Assembly: GCA_036873755.1 (NCBI GenBank)
Contig: JAVTVY010017516.1
Coordinates: 1-64,000 of the forward strand
Direction of reading: 5' to 3'
Source of the DNA: Hanleya hanleyi
Lineage: Eukaryota; Mollusca; Polyplacophora; Lepidopleurida; Hanleyidae
DNA: 64,000 nucleotides
Shown: in pieces, positions 11,949 to 23,193 of the stretch
How the letters are laid out: each line of letters opens with the position of its first letter
How positions within the stretch are numbered: position 1 is the stretch's first letter
Made by a program: the position numbers and the translations under genes
Notes under the pieces: generated by a model
Databases searched by the model: none
What the model was told of the DNA's origin: nothing
Seen by the model: only the letters and a program-made list of their open reading frames with translations

Positions 11949-13320
11949 CCTACGAAGTAGGCTACAGATCGCAAATTGTCCGGTAATGAGTGAGTGAGTC
12001 AGTCCATCCGAATCCTTTCGTCGGCAAAATAAGGAGAACCGTTGACATTAGAACCTTGATTTTTGGCATGAACGTGCATTAGGGCATTGTTACCAGCAAG
12101 TTCTGATCTGAAATAATTCTGATTAAAATTAGATTTATAATTAACACTTCAGTATATTGTTATAAATGCATACCATCCATGTGGCCTTTAACAGTATCAT
12201 GTTCCTTTTATGACCATGAAGCCATGGGACCTCCTTATCAGTGGATTTAAAAGTCATTAAGGCTTGTCCTTGGAACAAACACAGAGAGAGGCTCCATCCC
12301 AGCCTTGTGGTTTTTAACAGTGATTTATATCCAAGCCCACTGAGATAAGGCCGGTTTCTACTCTGCTGCTTGTCACATCAAGTTACAGTGGTCGGTGTCC
12401 TGTATAGCAGATATAGTATATTATTGCATGCCTGTCCACTACCCTGGAACATTTCCTAGCTTAGACATTAAACAGCCCCATAAACTTGCCATCAAATGGG
12501 ATAAGGCTGGGAGTACAAGAATGTGCGGTGTATTTTCTGTGGACTGTGTAGGCTGTACAGTCTGAATGAAGACAGCCTAGCAGAATTAGTTAAAGCTAGG
12601 TGGTTTAACGTTTATCAATGAAGAAAATCATCGATCAACCGCCATAGAATATAATGTGAAACAAGAAAACCGGAATAGTACATTCATCAGATTGCCAATG
12701 CCCAAAATGTGTTGTCTCATATATCTAGATAACAACGTGATGTAGAGACGCTATTTATTCGTCTTTGTACCGGTTATGCTCAGGAGAATGACATAGAATC
12801 ATTATTATCTTGTGCATAGAAGGTGTTGGTCTTGAGTTGAATTACCGTAAACTACATAAATGCTACCTTTCTACTATAGTACTATATATAAAAATTTGTT
12901 GTATTGTTGGGAAAATAATGTGATTCAAAAAGTTGTTTTGATCCTGTACAAGGGCACTGAAAACCATTAAAGAGATGTAAATGTATTTTCACACGTAAAG
13001 CTTGAAATCTACTGAACCTATATTATTCAATCTGTTTCCTTTAATTAAAAAATTGTAAAATTAAATCGGCGAGTGTTATTTATTTTGGAATAAAGGCGCA
13101 TTAGGAGACTGTTACCAACAAGTTCTGAGCTGACCAACTTTTGATGAAAATTTCTGGTGATTTTTGATGAAAATCACTGGCGATTCTGACTTGGACGGTG
13201 CCCATCTTAATATAGGCAGGATTTCAACTGGGGGTGGGGATTTCCAAGAGTTCAGTTCGCGTTCGAGTCCTAATGCCTACTGTACTTCGTAGGTCCTGTG
13301 ACGTTAGTCACACTGCCATG
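11949..13320 (+). mobile_element. Helentron-like non-autonomous element (HINE-type), copy A
   Basis: Starts CCTACGAAGTAGGCTACAG and ends with TGTGACGTTAGTCACACTGC followed by CATG. Near the right end lies the inverse of the left terminus (TACTTCGTAGG), then a 6-bp-stem hairpin (TGTGAC, GTTA loop, GTCACA). Terminal plus subterminal inverted repeats, a 3' hairpin, and insertion between two T residues in all three bounded copies fit the Helentron/HINE description. It splits the 11.3-13.5 kb element, whose uninterrupted form is visible at 9097-9620. Inside, a motif around GTTACCARCAAGTTCTGA occurs twice in direct orientation (about 12090 and 13110). No Rep/helicase is encoded. Confidence 0.6.
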
Positions 13321-13324
13321 TTTA

Positions 13325-13471
13325 TTATTTATTTATTTATTTATATATTTAGCGCTGGAAAAGATATTCAATAAACAAAGTAATGTACCGCGAAATTCAA
13401 ATAAAACATCGAGTTGATGGGCCGCGAAATCCGAATGGGAAGCGGCCCTTAAACTACAATTTCAATCAATC
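13325..13471 (+). repeat. LINE/SINE-like 3' tail, copy 3
   Basis: Inverted copy of 9097-9240, ending CAATTTCAATCAATCAA directly against the resuming LTR. It is the right end of the composite insertion. Confidence 0.75.
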
Positions 13472-14981
13472 AATTCGGCATTTGGTAATCACCGGGTCAG
13501 CTACACGGTCGTAATAACTGTGAGAATAGCCAACGAAATCCCAGCAATTAATTGTCTGAAACAGCCAGCAGGAGATTATCATACCTTAGGTAACTGGATA
13601 CAATTGGAATATAATAATGAGTATGAGAAGCAGATAATTTTATTGGTGCAAGGCCAACTTTTCAATGTAAATAAACCGTTGTCAAGGAAATTACGGGTAA
13701 AAAAAAAATACGGGTGGAAAGAATTTCAGCTGTATGCATATTTACTAGTCCAATATAGGCTAAACTGGGTTTTGCAGTGAAATATCTTCATCTTCCAGAT
13801 CAACACTGATGTTATTCAGCTATTATCTGATGTTATACATTCAGCCCCGAATTCCAGTGCCAAACCAGTAAATATATAATAACAGAGGAAACCAACATGA
13901 ATATACACAGAAGAAATACACAGACTGCATTCCGTACATTAAATAAGAGATATTATAATTCGGGAGTGATTTAGTTCTCAGTGGCGTAACGTCATAGTCA
14001 TTAGAACTGAATATCACTACCCGCTTTTATAAATCCGGGTGACCCCAAAAATAAAAGACGGGTAACTCTCAAAGTCAAGACAAAGTCAATTAAGTTAACA
14101 GTTACTCCCAATTACGGACACGGGAAGGGTTTAGCTGATATTCTAGACTTGTTCTAGTTTAAAGCTTTAAGCATAGCCCGTGAAAGTTAAATATTGGGTT
14201 GAAACAACGCCAGCATATCACTACCCGCATTTAAAAACCCGGGTAACCCCAATAGTAAAGACTGGTATCTCACAGAACAAGATTTAACGCCTTATAAGAA
14301 TACAGGAAACGTTCATTTAGTAATTTGCACCAACGCGTCATGAGAAAATAATTCATAATCATTATAATCACACAGTATACAGATTTATCCAGATTCTCTC
14401 CAATAAGCTATCACCCGTAAATATATATCTGGATCCCGATGGCACATATTACCCGTAGATAAAAACCCGGGTGATCTTTCAACATCAGATCGTCATAGAT
14501 CTACACCTGAGACTAGCTGAACACAGAATCCCGGGATTGGATTATTACTCTTGGATGACAGACAGAATTATCAGCTTTAAAATACATGCTACGGTACAAA
14601 GACGGAACTAACGAGTGTACAAAACCGAATTATCAATGCTATACCGGAGACAGCGTTGGAGAGGAATCATAAAGAAATAACAACAAAACACAAATGTTCA
14701 CGAGAGACTTACCTTTTTATTATCATGCATCGGAGTTTGTATGATATGTACATATTAATTCAGATGGAATAAAATTTGATCTAGTTGAACATAAAACGGC
14801 ATTATTCTTTACCGATATTCTTGATTAAGAATACTCGGTCAACTGTATAAATTCCGGATATTCCGGTGGTGTCAGAACTGATTAAATAATAATGGCGATT
14901 GGTATAACGTATTAATCAGCCATCCTGACCGATCAGCTGCGTAACAGTATTGGAGTATTGTTGCAACGGTTGACCGTTACA
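13472..14981 (+). repeat. 5' LTR, second part, with internal 204-bp duplication
   Basis: Matches 23774-25090 of the 3' LTR but is about 190 bp longer. The extra length is a duplication: ATATCACTACCCGC starts at 14011 and again at 14215, whereas the 3' LTR has it once (24322). Between them lies sequence absent from the 3' LTR. Several CCCGGGT motifs recur across the LTR. The LTR ends GTTACA at 14981. Confidence 0.92.
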
Positions 14982-14985
14982 TTTT

Positions 14986-15007
14986 TGGTGTCCGAGAAGT
15001 GGGATTC
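14986..15007 (+). promoter_or_regulatory. Retrotransposon primer-binding site, tRNA-Leu-like
   Basis: TGGTGTCCGAGAAGTGGGAT begins 4 bp after the LTR. It opens with TGG, as needed to pair with a tRNA CCA end. It resembles the complement of a tRNA-Leu 3' end with two extra bases in the acceptor part. The tRNA assignment is from memory of leucine tRNA ends. Confidence 0.65.
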
Positions 15008-15218
15008 AGAATATACCCTGAATCCAATGATACTTACCCAGCCCGGAAAATCTTCAAATACCATATTCCCGGAACGTTAATACAACAAAATACGATGGAT
15101 CGGGGGAACGTTTAAGACACCCGGATCAAGACGGAGTAGACGTGGAACTAAATCAGATATTCACTCAACAGAAGATGACACGGCGAGCGAGGTCGAATTT
15201 CCGGAGGTAAATCCAGCC

Positions 15219-16732
15219 ATGGAACACAGACAAGTTATACACGAAATTGTCAATTCAAATGGGGTAACCATGGAAACTGAGAAAAACGTGGAATTAAACT
15301 CGGGAGACACGCTCGAAGTTGACAGACCTATGGGGGAACTACGTAAAGAAGTATCTAGTATGGTCGGAGATATATTACGTGGAACAATGCATGATGTAGC
15401 TTCAATGATCAAAGGAGCGGTAACGGAAGCAATTTCTAACCTTGAATTACCGACACCCCTTTCTCGTAATACCAGCGATACTACGGATTCTCACAATAAA
15501 TTAGTTTCTGGGAATAAATCAAGAAATGGTAAAATACGGAAAATATCGCAAACAGAAAGTCGGAAAAGGATGGCCTCACCGCTGATAAATGAAAGTTCAA
15601 GCAGTGATAATAATGACTCAGATGATAGTAGAACTACCCACAGTAGTAAAGAGCGCAGTAGATGGACTGGAATACCAAGACAATCTAGCGCAAAACTACC
15701 ATCATTCACTGGACTGGAAAAATGGGAAGTATGGCACAACAGATTTAAGGATGTAACCAGACTTAGGGGGTGGACTAAGGAGGAAAAATTAGCGGAAATT
15801 TTACCCCGTTTACAAGGAAAGGCGGGAGAGTTTGTATATGGTCAGCTTTCTTGGGAAATACGGGGTCAATATGATTCGTTGGTAAATGAATTAGGACATC
15901 GTTTCCGACGGGTAGAAACTCCTAAAACATTTGGAGCCGCTTTCAGCAATAGAAGTCCGAAAAATTCAGAAAAGGTCGAAGATTATGCCGCTGAATTAAA
16001 GAGGTTGTATGACAAAGCATATGCAAATAGGGATTTCACGACCCGACATGAAGATTTACTGCGGAGATTTCTAGATGGAGTCACTGCACGATGAAAACGC
16101 AAGATTCCATGTAGAATACGTCAAAGACGAAGCGGTTTTTGAAGTAGTCAATTTTCTAGAAACGCAGAGAAGAAACGGGTGCAATTTGAAACGACCAACT
16201 CGTTTAGTCAAATTCAGAAACAAAGACGAGGAGACGACAGATATTGTCCTGATTGATGAACTGACAAAAGAAGCTCCATCGAATAACCGGGGAAAATTCA
16301 AAGGTGGGGAAAAGCCGATCAACGGTACCAGTAAAATTGCCAACACCGAAGAAACTGTAAATCAAGTACAGGAGTTACGTAATGAACTAAAGACGGCAAT
16401 GTCTTCCATAACGGAACGAATAGAGAGAATGGAACAACAACCAAGAAACAATCTCCAATCAAGAAATTTTCAACAAACACGACCACAAGATAACCACGGA
16501 AATTTGTTTTAACCCAGAGAAAATTTTACTGGATGTTTTAAATGTGCTGGTTCTCACTATGCGAGATATTGTCAGAATTATCTCAAGGGACAATTAAATC
16601 CAAGAGCCCAACAATTTACCCCACAGACTGGATATCGTAACCATGGAGAAAATGCTGGACCACGAATTTCAGTAGGCAGCCATAATAATACTGGTATTCA
16701 ACAAACAAACTTCAAGGGATCGGCTCAATAGG
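15219..16732 (+). pseudogene. gag: gag (capsid/nucleocapsid) pseudogene of the Gypsy element
   Basis: The frame opens at ATG 15219 and runs to a stop at 16092-16094. The reading then continues in another frame from about 16075 to a stop at 16510-16512, and a zinc-knuckle segment follows in that second frame. The middle (about 15700-16090) has a retrotransposon gag capsid look, with WEVWHNRFKDVTRLRGW, LPRLQGKAGEFVYGQL and VEDYAAELKRLYDKAY. The nucleocapsid knuckle at about 16539 is CFKCAGSHYARYC, a Cys-x2-Cys-x3-His-x4-Cys spacing one residue shorter than usual. A frameshift near 16080, the stop at 16510 and another at 16730 make it non-functional. A possible splice donor (GGAG then GTAAAT, 15203-15212) lies just before the start codon. 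Confidence 0.9.
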
Positions 16733-16864
16733 CCGAGGGACAGTCCCTTACCATTACGGCCACTCTTTTGTTTTTGAAAAACCGAAAACTACATCTATAC
16801 CACGTTATATTCCCGGGAAACCTAATTCATCAGAATCAGTTAGAAGAGAAATTCCGAAATATGA

Positions 16865-18538
16865 CGGGTATACATTAAAGGGACTCTAAATGGAACGGAA
16901 GTTACTTATACCGTTGACACGGGGGCAACACGTACTATTGTGTCTGATAGGATATTTTCCCAAATTCCGGGCCGTCAGCGTCCTATGTTACGGAAAACAG
17001 GGAAAGGCAACATATCATGCGCAGATGGACGAACCCTGAAATATACAGGGAAAGGTGATTTCAAAGTTTCTCTTGGATCTCTAATATTAGAACAGGAACT
17101 GGTCGTCGCTGATATTGAGGATGATATCCTTTTAGGAACAGATATACTGCAGAAAGGCCCGAAAGGACCAGCTGATATACTGCTTAGTGAAGGGAAAATG
17201 ATTCTTAACAAGGTAACAATTCCTCTGAGTCAAATTCCAACACCAAGAATTAGGAAAGTATTAGCAGTAACTGATACTAACATCCCTGGTATGAGTGAAA
17301 TGATCATCGATGCGATTATAAACAAGGCCACAGGGCGATCGCATGAAACTGTCTGCTTGATAGAAGGATCGCCGGAGTTTTCCGAAAAGCATTCACTTAT
17401 AGTGGCACCCTGCCTCGTTGATACAAGGATTGAGCCTGATTTTAAAGTTCGAATATGCAACCCTTTCGCTGAGTCCAGAATCATTAAACAGAATACATGC
17501 CTGGGATATGCGGAATCTGTAGATGATGATATCCAGACACTCTTAGGCAAAGAAGGAGAAACTGACGAGGGAAATTTTGACGTTGTTCGTCGAATTCAGT
17601 TGATTAATGAGCATCCTAACATCACACGGCAAGTATCTCACGATCGCCAAAATAAAAGTAGTGGTAAATTGGGGGTTCCAAGTCATTTGAAGGACTTGTA
17701 TGACGAAACAGTACAGAGGCTAGATCCAGACCATCATGCCGAGATAGCGGAGCTGCTGAACGACTACGAGGATGTATACTCCAAAAACGAGTTTGATTTT
17801 GGATGTACAGATTTAGTGGAACATTCCATAGATACGGGTGACGCAAAACCCATCAAACAACCTCCAAGGCGGTTACCCATGGTATTCGCTAGGGAGGGTA
17901 AGAAGGCTTTGGAAAATCTACAAAAACAGGGATGTATTCGGCCATCAACTTCACCCTGGGCTTCTCCAATAGTTTTAGTAAGGAAGAAATGTGGCTCAGT
18001 GAGGCCATGTGTGGATTATCGCAGGGTACATTCAGTAACTCGTAAGGACGCTTTTCCATTGCCAAGAATTCAAGACTGCCTCGATGCTATAGAAGGCGCA
18101 ACATGGTTTTCTACATTGGATCTTACATCAGCGTATTACCAAGTCAAGGTCAAAGAGTCCGATATTCCTAAAACGGCGTTCGTGGCGAAATATGGACTGT
18201 GGGAATACACAAAAATGCCGTTTGGTCTTTGCAATTCTCCAGCAACGTTTCAGCGATGCATAGAACTTGCGCTCTCTGGTCTCCAGTGGGTCTCTTGTCT
18301 TTTATACCTGGACGATGTGGTCATATTTGGGCATACATTTGAAGGACATACACAAAGACTGAAGGAGGTATTGCAGAAAATCAGACTCGCAAAGCTGAAA
18401 CTTAAACCCATAAAGTGTCACCTATTGAAAAGGGAAGTGGGATTTCTGGGCCATGTTGTTTCCAAGGATGGAATTCGTCCAAATAAGGCAAATATGGAAA
18501 AAAATCATAGCCTGGCCAACTCCAAAGAACGTTACTGA
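16865..18538 (+). pseudogene. pol: pol, protease and reverse transcriptase part
   Basis: An open frame from just after a stop at 16862 to 18538. The aspartic protease comes first, with active-site DTGAT at 16916-16930 and the later ILLGTDIL that closes the fold. A linker follows, then the reverse transcriptase from about 17850 with GCIRPSTSPWASPIVLV, FSTLDLTSAYYQV, KMPFGLCNSPATFQR and the catalytic LLYLDDVVIF near 18300. The thumb region GFLGHVVSKDGIRPNK follows. The frame then breaks in a run of seven A residues (about 18498-18504), a one-base slip, so RNase H continues in another frame. The RT catalytic residues themselves are intact. Confidence 0.95.
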
Positions 18539-19313
18539 AGTAAGGGGTATTCTGGGGTTGGGAAGCTATTACCGTCGTTGGGTGAAAGACTTCTCAAAGT
18601 TGGTACATCCACTTACCGAACTGATGAAGAGAGACACAACTTTTCTATGGACTCCTCAATGTGAAGAAGCTTTTATGGGGATTAAAGCAGCTTTTACTGG
18701 ATCAGAGATTATGGGATATCCGAAAGATGGTTGTCTGTTTATCCTCGACACGGATGCATGCGATGTCAGCATTGGGGCAGTGTTATCTCAAATACAAGAT
18801 GGAGGAGAGCGTGTTATTGCCTATGCAAGTCGTGTCCTTAACAAATCGGAAAGGAACTACTGCGTGACAGACAAGGAGCTGTTAGCTGTCAAATCTTTCA
18901 TTGAGTACTTTCGACATTATTTACTTGGAAGGAAATTTCTGGTGAGAACAGATCACCAGGCCCTGAAATGGCTTTTCAGTTTGAAGGAACCAAAAAACAG
19001 AATAGCGAGGTGGATAGAGATATTATCGGCTTTTGATTTTGAAATAGAATACAGGCCAGGAAAGCGTCATCAGACCGCTGATGCATTATCCCGATGTCCT
19101 AATCCTAGGCTTTGTCAGTGTGATAACGAAGACAAACCTTTGAAGTGCGGTCCTTGTGTGAAGTGTCAAAAACGGACTTCAGAGATGCAGGGAGTAAGCA
19201 CAGAGGATTCCCAGATAGTAGATGAACTGCGGAGAGCAAAGTCACAAAGTGAAGCCTATAGTGGTTTTGATCACATTAAATTAGTACGGCCTATCTGTTT
19301 CTTCATAGATTAG
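18505..19313 (+). pseudogene. pol: pol, RNase H part
   Basis: Continues the polyprotein after the A-run frameshift. It begins with the connection segment WPTPKNVTEVRGILGLGSYY. RNase H follows with FILDTDACDVSIGAVLSQ (first Asp), ASRVLNKSERNYCVTDKELL (Glu), VRTDHQALKWL (Asp) and HQTADALSR (final Asp), so its four acidic residues are visible. It ends in a Cys-rich tail and a stop at 19311. Gypsy pol polyproteins normally run on into integrase, so this stop plus a frame change separates the two. Confidence 0.93.
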
Positions 19314-19315
19314 GG

Positions 19316-20341
19316 AGTACTGCATTCTGGTATGTGAGAAATTTGATATTACTGTTGCTGAGTATCATCACCTGGAGTAACCATGGGTTTTCAGACCAGA
19401 ATGATGTAGCAAATCGAACTTGGCAGGAAAAGGTTACGGGGAATGGACAGCACGAGACAGATCAATTTAAGAAACTTACTCAGAATGACACTCATATGGA
19501 AAAATCGGATAGTGGTTGTAGTCGAAATGCGGGAGAGACACCATGGATGCAGGGCTATGCAAGATCAACATTGCGGAAAAAACAATTGGAGGATCCAGAC
19601 ATAGGGCCTGTTTTAAAGTGGTATGAGGAAAGTAAGCGGCCATTTGGACCAGATGTATGCTCATCTAGTCCAGCCTCGAGACACTATTGGAATTCATGGG
19701 ATAGTCTAGATATGAAGGATGGTTTATTATTCAGACGATTTATATGCAAAGATGGGACTGGGAGTCACTGGCAATTTTTGGTACCTAGGAGCATGAGAGA
19801 TCAGATTCTGAATCAAATGCATAATTCTATCCTTGCAGGACATCTAGGAAAGAAAAAAACTTGCGAGAAGGTACTTCAGAGATTTTATTGGTGGAAAGTA
19901 CGGGAAGATGTGGATAACTGGATACGTTGTTGTGACACTTGTGGAGCGAACAAGGCCCCAGCACGTACACCCAGAGCCCCGCTAGGCGATATGCGAGTTG
20001 GAGCCCCTCTGGATAGACTTTCAACCGATATCTTAGGCCCATTTCCGGAAACAGAGAGAGGGAACCGATATATCCTGATTGTCAGAGATCATTTTACAAA
20101 TCGGGTTGAAATATTTCCAATGCCAGACCAGACTGCCGTAACTTGTGCACAAGTGATATTAAATGAAGTCATTAGCAGATACGGTTGTCCACTGGATTTG
20201 CACACTGACCAAGGTACAAATTACACTAGTGAAGTGTTCACAGAACTTTGTAAGCTTTTAGAGATACGGAAAACTCGAACCTCACCCAGGCACCCACAGT
20301 GCAATGGAAAAGTCGATTTAACCGAACACTGCTTCCAATGA
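19316..20341 (+). pseudogene. pol: pol, integrase N-terminal and core part
   Basis: The HHCC zinc-binding domain is visible around 19810-19950 (NQMHNSILAGHLGKKKTCEK and IRCCDTCGANK). The catalytic core follows with STDILGPFPETERGNRY (first Asp) and LHTDQGTNYTSEVF (second Asp). The frame then shifts at about 20311-20318, exactly where the third catalytic residue, a Glu, is expected after SPRHPQCNG. A small deletion has removed it. Upstream, a hydrophobic stretch at 19340-19380 is a linker product of the present frame and is not taken as a signal peptide. Confidence 0.92.
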
Positions 20342-20871
20342 TCAGAGCATATCTTAAAGATGAACAAGAAACTTGGGATTTATTCCTTGGATGTCTAGCT
20401 GCTGCATATAGAGCCACTCCGCATGATGGTACGAGTATGACGCCAAATTTACTCATGCTGGGTCGAGAAGTAAGACTACCTGCAGAAGTAATATTTGGTA
20501 GAGTTGACCCAGATGCTGATGATGAAATGCCTAGTTACGGAGAATATGTTGATCAACTTCGTGACAAGTTACAGCATGCACACGACATTGCACGTAAACG
20601 CCTGAAAATAGCAGCAAAACGACAGAAAAAGACATACGATGGCAAAACTCTGTCACACACTTACCAACCTGGGGATTATGTGTGGTATTATCACGAAAAA
20701 CGTGAAAAGGGTGTTAGCGCAAAACTACAATTCCCATACAGTGGTCCTTATCTAGTCATAAACAAACTAAACGACTTACACTACATCATCCAAATGAATG
20801 AGGCAGGAAAATTAAAGATCTTGCACCACAACAAACTAAAACCATATAAAGGAACAGTAGTATTGCCATGA
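20319..20871 (+). pseudogene. pol: pol, integrase C-terminal part
   Basis: Resumes in a new frame with RFNRTLLPMIRAYLKDEQET and AAYRATPHDGTSMTPNLLML, the standard end of the integrase core. The small DNA-binding C-terminal domain follows (YQPGDYVWYYHEKREKG, FPYSGPYLVINKLNDLHYII, LHHNKLKPYKG). There is no chromodomain. The stop at 20869-20871 closes pol. A non-coding gap of about 165 bp precedes the third ORF. Confidence 0.93.
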
Positions 20872-21029
20872 AATCACTTGCACAGGCTAAAAGGAGGGTA
20901 ACCCAAGCTCTTCATTTACAAGAGTAACAAATAAACCTGGTTATGGCACTGGAACTGGTGGCTGATTACATATAACTATGTTTATATAAATATCAACACA
21001 GCTGATAAAATTGTTTACTTACTCTTTGC

Positions 21030-21031
21030 AG
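21030..21031 (+). promoter_or_regulatory. Possible splice acceptor for the third ORF
   Basis: TTTACTTACTCTTTGCAG ends at 21031, a pyrimidine-rich tract plus CAG, eight bases before the third ORF ATG at 21039. Together with a donor-like GGAG/GTAAAT at 15206/15207 it would let the third ORF be made from a spliced message, as env is in retroviruses. This is an inference from site appearance only. Confidence 0.4.
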
Positions 21032-21038
21032 AGACAAG

Positions 21039-23071
21039 ATGTCAGATAAAGCCATCAAGTCCTATGGAAAGAGGGGAGCTGTGTACAGCTGTCCTCGGTG
21101 TATCTACACCGGGGACAAACCACAGATGATCCAGCACGTGGTGAACAACCATCTACTCCGACTCGAGGCACCGTACACATGCAACAACTGCAACAAAATT
21201 GGATTGAAATATGACGAGATGAAGAAGCACATGGAGGCTAAACATCCAACTGTTGATGATATGGAAAGCGTTGGCGGGACTAAGTCCCCGTACATACTTC
21301 AACCAACTGATGCTACCGTGATGTCTAAAGAAGACTCCATCCAGTTTTATGACGTTATAAAGCCAACACACAGAAGTACCACAACCAACCATTCAACGCC
21401 AACAGAGACCGTCACAGTTACGCCACAGCCAGATATTGATGAAACGTCAGTACCAATTGAGCTGCCAGCAGAAACATCATCGCACTCGGACATCCAAATA
21501 ACATTTAGTCAACCACCAGTCAGGACAGTTCCAACAGCCCAACCCAAAGTGAAGTTCACCAAAAAACACAAATCTGTCCAGCCAACCGAAAAACCAGCAC
21601 GCAAACAACTGAAAACAACCAACAAAGCAACAACAAAGGATGGGGAGACACAACATCAACAGGAAACTAATCAAACTCAAACAGCTAAATCCAAGCCTGA
21701 CCAAACCATCACCACGAAACAACATCAACAGTCAACATCCTCAACGTCTACATTTCCTCCACTGATACCTGTCGAAATTCCTTTGAATGGGCCAGAGAAT
21801 CCTCGATGTAATCTTCGTGAGGTCATGGGAGTGTTCACTACCTTCCCAATAATTCTACAGCAAGTAAATGATATTGGCGAATTACAACGTGCAGTGGACT
21901 CTATATCTCAAGATGAACCAACCACCGACCCTAACACTGTGATCCTTGATACTAACCTTGTTGTTGAAATGGACCTTGAATTACATCCGAACGAAGGCGA
22001 GGTACAGCAACTACTTCAAGGGCCCACTGATTTAGTTCCACCTGTTCCAACATCAATCAAGCCTCATCCCAGATCAGAATCAAGTGTTACAGTCAATGAG
22101 ACCCACACAGATTCGGTCGAGGTGTTGGCTGCAGCCATAGTAGGTGCAGCCAGACGACATGCTGTTCTTCCGGAGCAAGACCTCAGACCGATATCTAATC
22201 AACTCGTGGCTACTAATTTGAATCTTTCCCAGGTCGTTGGAGTGTTGGAGTCTAATAATGCTAAACACTCTAGACTCACTGATGTGATTGAAGAGTTTGT
22301 TAAAACGATGTCCAGTTCAAACGCAGAAATGTCACGGATGTGTAGAGCAGCCTCCGTTCTGAGTGAGGCATCCTTGAAAGTTGACCAGGCCGTAAAGGAG
22401 CAAACTGCTGTTCTACGCTCACTGTATCAGGCAACGATGACACACAGTCCAGCCTTGCATCAGCACTGAACCGTCAAGCAGAAAGTGTGGAAAAGGTTGT
22501 AGCAATCTTAGGTCATCAGAGTTGTCAGGTAACAGGAGTCGCTGAAAGTACCCTGAATAATCATCAACAGCCATCAGTGACAGCAGTAATTCCATCCATT
22601 CCAACAGTTTCAACTTCATCCGTTTCATCCGCCTCACATTCATCAAGCAGTTCATCTTCATCAAGTTCATCCAAATCCTGTGTTCCAACTACCAAACCAG
22701 CTGTTGTTTTCGCCAGCCCTGTCCGTGTTCCGGTCGAAGCCTCTACGTCCCACGAGAAACACCAAGACCGGCAACCGCATAACTCCAAACGTCTAGACCG
22801 ATCATATGAGTCCTCCAGATCTAGGAATGAGGAAGCTCGGTCAAGGGAAGATGCCAACCGTCCCAGGAGTATCATCAGTCGCCCTGGTCGAGATTCTAGC
22901 CATCCAAGATACGGGTTTCATCAATATTATCGTTGGCAACAGTACAGGGATCATTGGGTGCGTCAACCGATGCATGGGAAAAGACCACGGAGCCCCAGTC
23001 AAGACCGTCGACGAGTATCCGGTCATGGAGATGCAGATATCAGGCGACCTGTAAATAGGATTGAACAGTGA
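21039..23071 (+). pseudogene. Third ORF of the Gypsy element: C2H2 zinc-finger, coiled-coil, Ser/Arg-rich protein, frameshifted
   Basis: Two open frames, 21039-22469 (476 codons) and one ending at 23071, are joined by a one-base slip at about 22438-22442. The downstream frame already reads sensibly before its first ATG (22487), with SALNRQAESVEKVVAIL continuing an amphipathic helix. Residues 18-38 form a C2H2 finger (C18, C21, H33, H38) and 48-69 a second (C48, C51, H64, H69). Then come a long Pro/Thr/Gln-rich region, basic patches (KFTKKHKSVQ, RKQLKTTNK), a helical region around residues 375-470, a poly-Ser stretch and an Arg/Ser-rich tail (SRSRNEEARSRED). It has no signal peptide, membrane segment or fusion peptide, so it is not an envelope protein despite its position. 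It is probably nucleic-acid binding. I know no named family for it. Confidence 0.8.
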
Positions 23072-23193
23072 ACATGTTATATATTTATCCTTCCACGGAA
23101 CAATATTTTTCTTAAGAGACTGGACTGTTCAATTTGCTTCAATCGTATATATTTATATGACCGGATATACGTTGCTGAGGACAGCATACTTTT

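Larger units (their letters stand above)
8580..13471. mobile_element. 4.9-kb composite insertion inside the 5' LTR
   Basis: Defined by comparison of the two LTRs: 8579 and 13472 are adjacent in the 3' LTR apart from a 73-bp stretch that was lost. The block is a patchwork of three copies of a LINE/SINE-like tail (GGGCCGC...GCGGCCC with TCAA repeats), a minus-strand LINE RNase H remnant, a minus-strand ORF with a partial inverted copy, and a Helentron-like element. A simple single transposition with target-site duplication does not explain it, because target sequence is missing. Confidence 0.85.

Noticed and set aside
13240..13320. tRNA-like B box (GCGTTCGAGTCCTAA) in the Helentron-like element
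   Set aside because: Resembles a Pol III B box, but no A box was found upstream and the element has rolling-circle-type ends, so I do not call it a tRNA-derived SINE.
19334..19400. Hydrophobic start resembling a signal peptide before integrase
   Set aside because: It begins at a GTG in the middle of pol linker sequence; not a separate secreted protein.
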